This document shows positions 1-5,400 of a DNA stretch of 5,400 nucleotides, piece after piece. The stretch lies in NCBI GenBank assembly GCA_934725745.1, contig CAKVCH010000053.1:1-5400 (forward strand). Reading direction: 5' to 3'. The stretch is from an uncultured Clostridia bacterium (lineage in GTDB: Bacteria > Bacillota > Clostridia > Christensenellales > UBA1242). Every line of letters starts with the position of its first letter. Positions within the stretch are counted from its first letter, which is position 1. The notes under the pieces were generated by a model that saw nothing but the letters and a program-made list of their open reading frames with translations, had not been told where the DNA came from and made no database searches. The position numbers and the translations under genes are program-made.

Positions 1-1
1 G

Positions 2-14
2 CATTGTTCCTTTT
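2..14 (-). other. Probable ribosome site and start codon of the next minus-strand gene (cut by window edge)
   Basis: Read on the minus strand, the bases just after the phosphatase-like gene contain GAAAAGGA, then ACA, then an ATG at bases 4-2. This looks like a Shine-Dalgarno site with a short spacer and a start codon. Only the ATG and one further base lie inside the window, so the product cannot be named. The gap from the preceding stop codon is only about 36 bases and holds no hairpin terminator, so this gene would be co-transcribed with the one before it. The call rests on the ribosome-site match and spacing alone. Confidence 0.35.
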
Positions 15-40
15 CTTTTGCTCGTTTTAGTCTGATTTTT

Positions 41-550
41 TTAAATCAAAAACTTTATAACTGCGCCACCTTTTGTTTGCGTCCACGCGATTTTGTTTGT
101 CTCTGGAATGCCGTGAATAAAGGCGTTTATACCAATAAGTGTTGCGTTGTGTCCTACTATAACGACCGTTTTGTCTTTCTTTTTATCCTTTAAAATTTCT
201 TTCATAGCGCCAAAAACTTGGTCAATGTAATCTTTGCAAGTTTGGAAGTTTTCGTTTTCGTAGTTGTATTTGAAAAAGAACTTTTTGTAGTCGTTTTCAA
301 ATTCTTCTTCCTTTTCAAGTGGCAAGGGAAGTCGGTCGTCAAGCCCTTTTAGGATGCGCAAGGGAACATTTCGCCCGCCGTTTAAAATGTTCGCAGTTTG
401 TAACGCGCGCGTTTGTGGCGAAGAATAAATTGCGTCAAAATCTTCGTCTTTTAAAAATCTTTTTGTGTCCCTAACTTGCAAATGTCCGCGCCAAGTGAGT
501 TTATCCGTTTTGAGACTGCTTTCTCCGTTTCTTACAAAAATAATTTTCAT
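41..550 (-). CDS. Histidine phosphatase superfamily (phosphoglycerate mutase-like) protein with catalytic His replaced by Asn
   Basis: A 169-residue soluble protein of the phosphoglycerate mutase-like branch of the histidine phosphatase superfamily. Three family blocks are visible: an N-terminal strand ending in VRNGES (residues 6-11), an LTxxGxxQ block (18-25), the YSSPxxRAxQTA block (42-53, with phosphate-binding Arg48), and VGHNATL (132-138, with the second active-site His134). In active members the first block reads RHGE and its His carries the phosphoryl group; here residue 8 is Asn (codon AAC, one base from CAC). The usual acidic proton donor region is also atypical, with Asp71-Asp72 instead of a clear Glu. 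The length is short for the family but the fold elements are all present, so it is not truncated. The start is fixed by the motif seven residues in; its ribosome site is only a weak purine run (AAAGAG). It lies 102 bases after the yhhN-like gene, probably in the same transcript. Family membership is firm; the substrate is unknown and catalytic activity is doubtful. Confidence 0.88.
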   Translation of the reverse strand: MKIIFVRNGESSLKTDKLTWRGHLQVRDTKRFLKDEDFDAIYSSPQTRALQTANILNGGRNVPLRILKGLDDRLPLPLEKEEEFENDYKKFFFKYNYENENFQTCKDYIDQVFGAMKEILKDKKKDKTVVIVGHNATLIGINAFIHGIPETNKIAWTQTKGGAVIKFLI

Positions 551-565
551 CTTTTTTCTCTTTTT

Positions 566-577
566 GGGGCACGCCCC
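566..577. repeat. GC-rich hairpin in the leader of the phosphatase-like gene
   Basis: GGGGCACGCCCC is a run of only G and C apart from one A, able to form a GGGG/CCCC stem with a four-base loop (or five pairs with a two-base loop). It stands in otherwise A/T-rich spacer DNA. On the minus-strand transcript it sits 15 bases before the phosphatase-like ATG and is followed by A residues, so it is not a standard intrinsic terminator in that direction. On the plus strand it is followed by GTTTAAA and then six T, but nothing on that strand obviously needs terminating here. It could be an mRNA stability or translation-control hairpin between two operon genes, or one copy of a small dispersed repeat. 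Confidence 0.5.
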
Positions 578-652
578 GTTTAAATTTTTTATTCTTTAAA
601 TAAAGCCAATTGTTAATTAGTTAGTGAAAAGTTGAATAAGTTGTTTTAAAAA

Positions 653-1381
653 TTAAATGAAATACACAAAGGATGCAATTGTAATTTGGGCGATGTAGTA
701 GAGCAAGTGGTTTATCACAATTAACTTTTTGTCCATAAGTTTTCCGCCAAAATACTGGGTGGACAAAACAAGGTCGGACAACAAAAACGCAACGAATCCG
801 CCCGATAAAATGTACATAGGCAAACTTTTAACTATTATTCCAAGATAAATTGAGAGCGCCGTCGTGAAAAGCAAAACGAACGAATAGCAGTTTACAAAAG
901 CGGTGAATTTTTCATAATTAAGTTTCATAACTTTTGTGGAAAGAAGCCAAATAAGGAAAGTTAAAAGGATTGTGCCTGCAAAAATTGCAATTAAAATATA
1001 AACTTTTGTTGTAAAAATGTTGATTTCGCCGATTGAAAACAAAATCATTGACGCGATGAAAAATAGGTGACCAACAAGAAAACTTGTCATTCCAGCGTAC
1101 AAAAATTGGTCTTTATTAAAATTATAGACGACCTTTAAGTCAAGCAAAATGTCCCCAATAAGCCCGCACACAAGGCCTAAAACAAGCGCCGACGCACCAT
1201 AAGCAAAGTAAGCGTTCAGCCCGATTTTTTGTGCTAAAAGAAGTAGTGATAGTGCAATAAAACAAAAGGACGCAACCGTTTTTGATAGGACTCCCGCAAG
1301 TCCACCTTTTGTTACGCGAAGATAAATAAAAATGCAAAGAGTAATCACGCAAACGATAATTCCTAAAATCAAAGTTAGCAT
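653..1381 (-). CDS. YhhN/TMEM86-family integral membrane protein (lysoplasmalogenase-like)
   Basis: A 242-residue, very hydrophobic protein with about eight predicted membrane segments and short loops, at the usual length for the YhhN (TMEM86) family. Family signatures appear in order: SKT at 33-35, GLIGDILLD (73-81), a G-x-x-x-FLVGHLFF block (97-108), FLLSDLVLS followed by an aromatic pair (199-211), and LLYYIAQITIA near the C-terminus (226-236). The conserved acidic residues Asp77 and Asp203 are present. Characterised members, animal TMEM86B and some bacterial homologues, cleave the vinyl-ether bond of lysoplasmalogens, giving an aldehyde and a glycerophospho-alcohol; many bacterial members are untested. 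The ATG at 1381 has a strong ribosome site (AAGGAG, six-base spacer) and a good promoter upstream. It is the first gene of a probable minus-strand unit with the phosphatase-like gene. Family assignment is well supported by motifs; enzymatic activity is inferred from the family, and a role in ether-lipid turnover would suit an anaerobe. Confidence 0.85.
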   Translation of the reverse strand: MLTLILGIIVCVITLCIFIYLRVTKGGLAGVLSKTVASFCFIALSLLLLAQKIGLNAYFAYGASALVLGLVCGLIGDILLDLKVVYNFNKDQFLYAGMTSFLVGHLFFIASMILFSIGEINIFTTKVYILIAIFAGTILLTFLIWLLSTKVMKLNYEKFTAFVNCYSFVLLFTTALSIYLGIIVKSLPMYILSGGFVAFLLSDLVLSTQYFGGKLMDKKLIVINHLLYYIAQITIASFVYFI

Positions 1382-1387
1382 ATTTTT

Positions 1388-1393
1388 CTCCTT
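1388..1393 (-). promoter_or_regulatory. Shine-Dalgarno site of the yhhN-like gene
   Basis: CTCCTT on the plus strand gives AAGGAG on the transcript, six bases before the ATG at 1381. It is the strongest ribosome site in the window and fixes that start. Confidence 0.8.
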
Positions 1394-1427
1394 TTTTCTT
1401 TCTTATTTTTTGTTGTTATTCTTTTTC

Positions 1428-1455
1428 ATTATAGATGTTTTTATTTCATTTTCAA
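1428..1455 (-). promoter_or_regulatory. Sigma-70-type promoter for the yhhN-like gene
   Basis: On the minus strand, TTGAAA (bases 1455-1450, five of six to TTGACA) is followed after 16 bases by a perfect TATAAT (1433-1428). Transcription would start near 1421, giving a leader of about 40 bases that ends in the AAGGAG ribosome site. The match is good for both boxes and the position is right, although AT-rich spacers produce such matches by chance. It drives the gene divergently from ddh. Confidence 0.6.
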
Positions 1456-1475
1456 AATGTTTTAAAGAGAATAAA

Positions 1476-1489
1476 TGTCAAAAAAGACA
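1476..1489. repeat. Small inverted repeat TGTC-A6-GACA in the divergent control region
   Basis: TGTC and GACA are perfect inverted half-sites separated by six A. The element lies between the two divergent promoters, ten bases upstream of the likely ddh -10 box, where a repressor or activator could affect ddh. The arms are only four bases, so chance is a serious alternative. Confidence 0.25.
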
Positions 1490-1498
1490 ATTTTTGCA

Positions 1499-1504
1499 TA
1501 TAAA
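1499..1504 (+). promoter_or_regulatory. Probable -10 box for ddh
   Basis: TATAAA matches the -10 consensus in five of six positions and is preceded by TTTTTGCA, which resembles an extended -10 context without the exact spacing. No good -35 box lies 16-18 bases upstream (the segment there is TGTCAA). A start near 1511 would leave a 5' leader of about 26 bases to the ATG at 1537 and would leave little room for ribosome binding upstream of the earlier ATG at 1516. Confidence 0.4.
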
Positions 1505-1526
1505 AAAATAATTTTATGTTGAAAAT

Positions 1527-1531
1527 GGGAG
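1527..1531 (+). promoter_or_regulatory. Shine-Dalgarno site that decides the ddh start
   Basis: GGGAG lies five bases before the ATG at 1537. In-frame ATG codons at 1516 and 1525 have only A/T-rich DNA before them and no purine-rich G run, so the third ATG is the likely start. Confidence 0.65.
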
Positions 1532-1536
1532 ATGTT

Positions 1537-2505
1537 ATGCAAAATAAAAAATTGAATGTTGCTATTGTGGGATATGGGAATATTGGGAAAGCGCTTGAAG
1601 AAATTTTGACGATGAAAGATAACTATAATCTTGTTGCTATTTTTTCCAGAAGGGATAACTTAAAAAGCGCGTTTGGCACAAGTATAGTAAATTTGAACCA
1701 GATAAACGACTACAAAGGCAAAATTGATATCGTGTTTTTGGCGCTTGGGAGTTTTAACGACATTGAAAAGTATGGACAAAAAATTGCAAGGAATTTCAAC
1801 ACCATTGACAGTTTTGACACGCATAGGAAACTAAAAAGATATATTTGCTCACTAGACAAAGTCGGCAAAAAGTTTAATACTGTGACTCTTTGTAGCTTTG
1901 GGTGGGACCCAGGGCTTATGAGTTTAATTAGAACCGTTTTTCAAGCAATTGACGGTGAGTCTCCCTGCGAAAGTTTTTGGGGAAAGGGCGTCAGCCAAGG
2001 TCACAGCGACGCCATAAGGCGAGTGGAAGGTGTTAGAAACGCCATTCAATACACTTTGCCAAATAAGGAAATTTTAAATAAATGTCGCTCGTCGTTTTAT
2101 TTTTCGCCAACTGAAAAGGAAAAGCACAAAAGGGAATGTTTTATTTCGCTAAAAGACGGGGCAGATAAGGAAAAAATAGAAAAAGTAGTCAAGTCAATGC
2201 CTAACTACTTTTTAGGTTACGACACAATGGTCAATTTTGAAGATGAAAAGTCGATTTTAAAGCGCCAAACAAAGATGTCGCATAAGGGCTTCGTTTTTAA
2301 AAATTTCACCGCTTGTTCGCACCGCTTTCGCTTAAAATTTTATGTCTCGATGACAAGTAATCCACATTTTACAGCCATACTTATGATAATGGGCGCAAAA
2401 GCGGTTGCGCGACTTGTCGCGGATAAAAAATATGGTGCATATTCAATTTTGGATATTCCACCAAAATATTTTTGTAGTACGAGTAGCCCTTATGACCTTT
2501 TGTAG
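1537..2505 (+). CDS. ddh: meso-Diaminopimelate D-dehydrogenase
   Basis: A 322-residue cytoplasmic NADPH-dependent enzyme that converts L-tetrahydrodipicolinate, ammonia and NADPH in one step to meso-diaminopimelate, the precursor of lysine and of the peptidoglycan cross-link; the reaction is reversible. The N-terminal Rossmann domain has VGYGNIG (residues 11-17) and SRR (37-39), which contacts the NADP 2'-phosphate. The substrate region matches the Corynebacterium glutamicum enzyme closely: D-S-F-D-T-H-R (91-97), GWDPG (122-126), the block FWGKGVSQGHSDAIRR (147-162), HKRECF (197-202), MPNYFLGY (221-228), SHKG with His249, and SNPHFTA with Asn275. Length equals the family norm. The start at 1537 is preferred to 1516 because of GGGAG upstream and because the resulting N-terminus aligns with known enzymes. 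It is a single-gene unit, divergent from the yhhN-like gene and convergent with the ATPase gene. No other lysine or cell-wall genes are nearby. The identification is very secure. Confidence 0.96.
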   Translation: MQNKKLNVAIVGYGNIGKALEEILTMKDNYNLVAIFSRRDNLKSAFGTSIVNLNQINDYKGKIDIVFLALGSFNDIEKYGQKIARNFNTIDSFDTHRKLKRYICSLDKVGKKFNTVTLCSFGWDPGLMSLIRTVFQAIDGESPCESFWGKGVSQGHSDAIRRVEGVRNAIQYTLPNKEILNKCRSSFYFSPTEKEKHKRECFISLKDGADKEKIEKVVKSMPNYFLGYDTMVNFEDEKSILKRQTKMSHKGFVFKNFTACSHRFRLKFYVSMTSNPHFTAILMIMGAKAVARLVADKKYGAYSILDIPPKYFCSTSSPYDLL

Positions 2506-2584
2506 TTTTTTGCTCATTATAGCGAGCGGTTAAATATAGTCATAAAACAATATAAGTAATATTTTTTGAAATGTTTGTTTTAAG

Positions 2585-2596
2585 TAGATATATCTA
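2585..2596. repeat. Perfect 12-base palindrome
   Basis: TAGATATATCTA reads the same on both strands. It is immediately followed by, and overlaps by two bases, a second palindrome TAAAATTTTA (2595-2604). Such sites can bind dimeric proteins, but the position between two gene ends and the A/T composition make a chance origin plausible. Confidence 0.35.
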
Positions 2597-2600
2597 AAAT

Positions 2601-2627
2601 TTTAACCTTTTATTAAATATTTTTTTT
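2601..2627 (+). terminator. Possible weak intrinsic terminator for ddh
   Basis: TTTAA and TTAAA can pair across a seven-base loop, and a run of eight T follows at 2620-2627, about 115 bases after the ddh stop. The stem has only A-T pairs and would be unstable, so the T run is the main support. Confidence 0.25.
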
Positions 2628-2679
2628 GTTGAATTTAAACGCTAATTTAGTATGCGGTCATAAAAGTAAATTTATAATT

Positions 2680-5325
2680 CTATTTTTTAACATTTTTTGA
2701 TGATTTTTTCTTATTTTCAACCATTTTTTCTATAAGTTTTCCCCCTTCGCACACTGGAATAATGAGCATTGAAAACATAAATACAAGTAGCCATTGAGTA
2801 AAGGAAAGATGTTGCATATCAAGAAGCACTGACAAGCCAGGCACAAGTGCAAAAAGGATAAAAACTGCGATTTCAAGCGTGAATGCGATGTTAATGAGCT
2901 TGTTTTTGAAAGGATTTTCACGGAAAATAGATTTAGAAGAATGGACATTGTACATATGGAAAAGTTGAATAAAGTTGATAGTCAAGAAAGCCATAGTAGT
3001 TGCTATTTTGTAACTTTCAAATCCATAGAAACCTATTATGTAAATTGCAAGAACGATAAGCGCTTGAAAGAGCCCTTGATAAGCAATTGATACACCAGTT
3101 ATGCCTGACAAAATGCTTTTTTTCGGGTCGCGCGGTGGTCTATCCATAATGTCTTTTTCTGGCGGGTCGACGCCAAGTGCTATTGCGGGGAAGGTGTCGG
3201 TTATAAGGTTAATAAAAAGAATCTGAACGGCACTTAAAAATGGGTGTGTCGGGAAAAGAAGGGTTATGGCAAAAATTGCCAAAACTTCTGCGATGTTGCA
3301 ACCGAGCAAAAATTGGATTGTTTTTTGGATGTTGCCAAAAATGCGCCTACCTTCTTCGACGGCAAGAACAATTGTCGCGAAGTTGTCGTCCGACAAAATC
3401 ATACTTGCGACTTCTTTTGTCACATCCGTGCCAGTTTTGCCCATTCCGATTCCTATGTCGGCACTCTTTATGCTTGGCGCGTCGTTTACGCCGTCGCCCG
3501 TCATTGCGACAACCTTTCCAAGGCTCTTAAAAGCCCTAACAATTCTTACCTTGTGTTCTGGGCTAACCCTACAAAAAACGGAATATTTTGGGACTTCTTT
3601 TGTCAATTCTTCGTCCGAAAATTTGTCTAGAAAACTTCCGTTGACCACTTCTTTTGGGCTTTTTATCATCCCCAGTTCAAGCGCTATGGCAGTTGCCGTG
3701 TCTTTGTGGTCGCCTGTTATCATAATAGGTCGCATTCCCGCTCTTTTACACTTTTTTACTGCTCCGAAAACTTCTTTTTTAGGTGGGTCAATCATTCCGA
3801 CAAGTCCAAGAAAAACAAGATCGCTTTCACTTATTTTCACGCCGTCATTTAGAACTTTGTAAGAAAGCCCCAAAACCCGTAAAGCGCCACAACCCATTTC
3901 GTAGTTGCGCGCTTTTAGTTTTTCAATGTCGCTAAGGGTAAGAGGTCGCACATTTTCGCCGTCTAAAATAAATTTGCATTTTTTTAGGAGTTCATCAAAA
4001 GCTCCCTTCGTGTACTGGACGCGCTTGCCGTCTACGATGTTTTCCGTGCTCATAAGTTTTCTAGCGGAGTCAAAAGGGAGCTCGTTTGTGCGTGAGATGT
4101 TTTCAAAGTTAAAGCCCGCGCGCTTTGCATAGTCTAGCATTGCAACTTCTGTAGCGTCGCCGATTGCTTTTCCGTCCTTAATGTAGGCGTTGTTGCAACA
4201 AGTCATACACCTTAGCATTTCTTTTTGAACATTGCTTTTTGGGTTTAAATTGTCGCTAATATTATTTGCGTCAAAACAAACCTTTTTAATTGTCATCTTA
4301 TTTTCGGTTATGGTGCCCGTTTTGTCAGAGCAAATTATTTCGCAACAGCCAAGAGTCTCGACTGCGTGAAGTTTTTTTATGATAGCGTTTTTCTTAGCAA
4401 GGCGCACAACGCCGAGGGACAAAATAATCGTGACGACTGCGGGGAGACTCTCAGGAATCGCCGCGACCGCGATTGCGACCGCGGTCAAAAATGATTCGAT
4501 AAACCCAATATGAACAAAGGCGACATCGACAATAAAAATTATTATAGCAATCGCAAGGACGATAAAAGTTATAATTTCACCTAAGCGGTTTAAACTTAGT
4601 TGAAGGGGCGTCTTTTCTTGCTTTTTCTCGCTTAGCATTGACGCGATTTTTCCAATTTCGGCGTCCTTTCCAGTCGCAACGACAACGCCTTTTCCTTTGC
4701 CATACTCGATTGTCGTCGACGAAAAACACATATTTTTTCTGTCGCCCATATGAGTCTTTTTAGGCAAAATTATCCCCGCTTGCTTGTCGACGGCGAGACT
4801 TTCGCCCGTCAAATTGGCTTCGTTGCACTTTAAACTGACACTTTCTAAAAGATAAATGTCCGCTGGAACAATGTCGCCCGCTTCAAGAAGAATAATGTCG
4901 CCGACAACTAGTTCGCTTGTTTTTACTTTAACTGGCGCGCCGTCGCGAATGACAAGGGAATAGGGTTGCGCCATATTTTTTAAACTTTCGAGCGCGTTTT
5001 CTGCTTTGAGTTCTTGCGTAAACCCAAGGGTGGCGTTAATTAAAACGATAACAAAAATAATTGTCGCGTCGATAAGTTCGGTTTGGCTTTGCTTGATTAT
5101 TGAAAAAACAAAAGAAATGGCAGACGCACAAAGCAAAATTATAACCATTGTGTCACAAAATTGTTTTAAAAATTTGACGATTAAACTTTGCTTTTTTGCG
5201 CTTTCCAAGCGATTTGCACCGTTTTGTTCGAGCCTTTTTTGCGCGTCAAGGGACGATAGCCCGTTTTGACTCGTTTTGCACTCGACCAAGATTTGTCCAG
5301 CACTTTTTGTGTAATAATCTTGCAT
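2680..5325 (-). CDS. Ca2+-transporting P-type ATPase (P2, PMCA/YloB-like)
   Basis: An 881-residue ATP-driven cation pump of the inner membrane, most likely exporting Ca2+. In order: N-terminal cation-ATPase domain (about 1-50), M1-M2 (50-105), actuator domain with LTGES (172-176), M3-M4 with the ion-site motif PESLPA (291-296), phosphorylation site DKTGT with Asp334, nucleotide domain with KGAF (440-443), hinge motifs TGDHKD and TGDGVNDAP (609-617), then M5-M10. Ion-site residues are visible: Glu292 in M4, Asn677 and Glu680 in M5 (CNIAEV), Asn706, Thr709 and Asp710 in M6 (NLITD). The M8 position matching SERCA Glu908 appears to be Gln787, as in PMCA pumps, suggesting one Ca2+ per cycle. The tail is lysine-rich and short, with no calmodulin-type extension. 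The GTG at 5334 also opens the frame but directly abuts the ribosome site; the ATG at 5325, five bases after AAGGTGG, is preferred. All catalytic motifs are intact. Ca2+ specificity is by family; Mn2+ is possible. Confidence 0.95.
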   Translation of the reverse strand: MQDYYTKSAGQILVECKTSQNGLSSLDAQKRLEQNGANRLESAKKQSLIVKFLKQFCDTMVIILLCASAISFVFSIIKQSQTELIDATIIFVIVLINATLGFTQELKAENALESLKNMAQPYSLVIRDGAPVKVKTSELVVGDIILLEAGDIVPADIYLLESVSLKCNEANLTGESLAVDKQAGIILPKKTHMGDRKNMCFSSTTIEYGKGKGVVVATGKDAEIGKIASMLSEKKQEKTPLQLSLNRLGEIITFIVLAIAIIIFIVDVAFVHIGFIESFLTAVAIAVAAIPESLPAVVTIILSLGVVRLAKKNAIIKKLHAVETLGCCEIICSDKTGTITENKMTIKKVCFDANNISDNLNPKSNVQKEMLRCMTCCNNAYIKDGKAIGDATEVAMLDYAKRAGFNFENISRTNELPFDSARKLMSTENIVDGKRVQYTKGAFDELLKKCKFILDGENVRPLTLSDIEKLKARNYEMGCGALRVLGLSYKVLNDGVKISESDLVFLGLVGMIDPPKKEVFGAVKKCKRAGMRPIMITGDHKDTATAIALELGMIKSPKEVVNGSFLDKFSDEELTKEVPKYSVFCRVSPEHKVRIVRAFKSLGKVVAMTGDGVNDAPSIKSADIGIGMGKTGTDVTKEVASMILSDDNFATIVLAVEEGRRIFGNIQKTIQFLLGCNIAEVLAIFAITLLFPTHPFLSAVQILFINLITDTFPAIALGVDPPEKDIMDRPPRDPKKSILSGITGVSIAYQGLFQALIVLAIYIIGFYGFESYKIATTMAFLTINFIQLFHMYNVHSSKSIFRENPFKNKLINIAFTLEIAVFILFALVPGLSVLLDMQHLSFTQWLLVFMFSMLIIPVCEGGKLIEKMVENKKKSSKNVKK

Positions 5326-5330
5326 ATATG

Positions 5331-5337
5331 CCACCTT
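5331..5337 (-). promoter_or_regulatory. Shine-Dalgarno site that decides the ATPase start
   Basis: The transcript reads AAGGTGG here, five bases before the ATG at 5325. The alternative GTG codon (5334-5332) lies inside this site and could not be served by it. Confidence 0.7.
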
Positions 5338-5359
5338 TTTGGAATTTGTAAGTGTTTTC

Positions 5360-5389
5360 TTAATATGTTTATTTCTTTAAAGGTCGCAA
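5360..5389 (-). promoter_or_regulatory. Possible promoter of the ATPase gene
   Basis: On the minus strand, TTGCGA (5389-5384) is followed after 18 bases by TATTAA (5365-5360). Each box matches the consensus in four of six positions. Transcription would start about 30 bases before the ATG. The match is weak, and the true promoter may lie beyond the window edge. Confidence 0.3.
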
Positions 5390-5400
5390 TATGAATGATA

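Larger units (their letters stand above)
2506..2679. other. Convergent AT-rich spacer between ddh and the ATPase gene
   Basis: A 174-base spacer separates the two facing stop codons and holds no convincing reading frame or RNA gene. It contains a perfect 12-base palindrome (2585-2596), an adjoining 10-base palindrome (2595-2604), a weak AT stem followed by eight T (2601-2627), a short GCTC/GAGC inverted pair (2512-2527), and a nine-base direct repeat GTCATAAAA at 2540 and 2657. A GC-rich terminator of the usual kind is missing on both strands, even though two transcripts should end here. Confidence 0.6.

Noticed and set aside
581..609. Separate promoter for the phosphatase-like gene (TTGGCT on the minus strand at 609-604)
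   Set aside because: No -10-like hexamer at 16-18 bases; co-transcription with the yhhN-like gene is simpler.
1140..1352. 70-codon minus-strand frame inside the yhhN-like gene
   Set aside because: It overlaps the true frame on the same strand, and its protein has unordered, Cys/Arg-rich composition with no recognisable domain.
2515..2520. Perfect TATAAT on the minus strand at the ddh 3' end
   Set aside because: No -35 box at proper spacing and no gene downstream on that strand before the ddh antisense; a chance match in AT-rich DNA.
2512..2527. GCTC/GAGC inverted pair just after the ddh stop as a terminator
   Set aside because: The stem is only four pairs with an eight-base loop, and the T run lies before rather than after it on the plus strand; on the minus strand it is followed by A.
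2540..2665. Nine-base direct repeat GTCATAAAA (2540 and 2657) as possible attachment or insertion scar
   Set aside because: Short, AT-rich, with no mobile gene between the copies; expected by chance.
3266..3862. Long plus-strand open frame of 198 codons, with several shorter ones, opposite the ATPase gene
   Set aside because: It lies wholly inside a gene with unmistakable P-type ATPase motifs, shows no family resemblance and has no ribosome site; it is a mirror of the codon bias on the other strand.
5326..5334. GTG start adding three residues to the ATPase
   Set aside because: The GTG lies inside the AAGGTGG ribosome site, whereas the ATG at 5325 has correct spacing from it.
1..5400. CRISPR array, tRNA, rRNA, riboswitch, insertion sequence or phage gene
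   Set aside because: No spaced repeats, cloverleaf, transposase or phage motifs were seen, and the spacers are too short and AT-rich for a structured riboswitch.

Overview
This is a 5.4 kb chromosomal window from an AT-rich bacterium with four well-supported protein genes. Short, very AT-rich spacers contrast with coding DNA that still uses many GCG, GTC and CGC codons. Genes end in TAA or TAG, Trp is encoded by TGG, and three of the four genes have purine-rich Shine-Dalgarno sites. The mix of a one-step meso-diaminopimelate dehydrogenase, a YhhN/TMEM86-type membrane protein and a PMCA-like Ca2+ P-type ATPase fits a low-GC Gram-positive lineage, most likely an anaerobic clostridial relative. 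That placement is an inference; no marker gene is present.

Layout: (1) bases 1-1381, minus strand: a YhhN/lysoplasmalogenase-like membrane protein (653-1381), then a short histidine-phosphatase-superfamily protein (41-550), then a probable next gene whose ribosome site and ATG lie in bases 2-14. These look like one minus-strand transcription unit. A GC-rich hairpin sits in the 102-base gap just before the phosphatase start. (2) Bases 1382-1536: a divergent control region with a good minus-strand promoter for the yhhN-like gene and a weaker plus-strand promoter for the dehydrogenase. (3) Bases 1537-2505, plus strand: ddh, making meso-diaminopimelate for peptidoglycan and lysine. (4) Bases 2506-2679: a convergent, AT-rich spacer with small palindromes and at best a weak terminator. 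(5) Bases 2680-5325, minus strand: a full-length Ca2+-transporting P-type ATPase with its own leader at the right edge.

The genes share no obvious single pathway. ddh and the yhhN-like gene touch the cell envelope (peptidoglycan precursor and ether-lipid turnover), and the ATPase is a housekeeping ion pump. No mobile element, CRISPR array, RNA gene or clear new multi-gene system is visible. The main oddity is the phosphatase-like protein, in which the phospho-accepting His of the RHG motif is Asn, suggesting a pseudoenzyme or a changed function.
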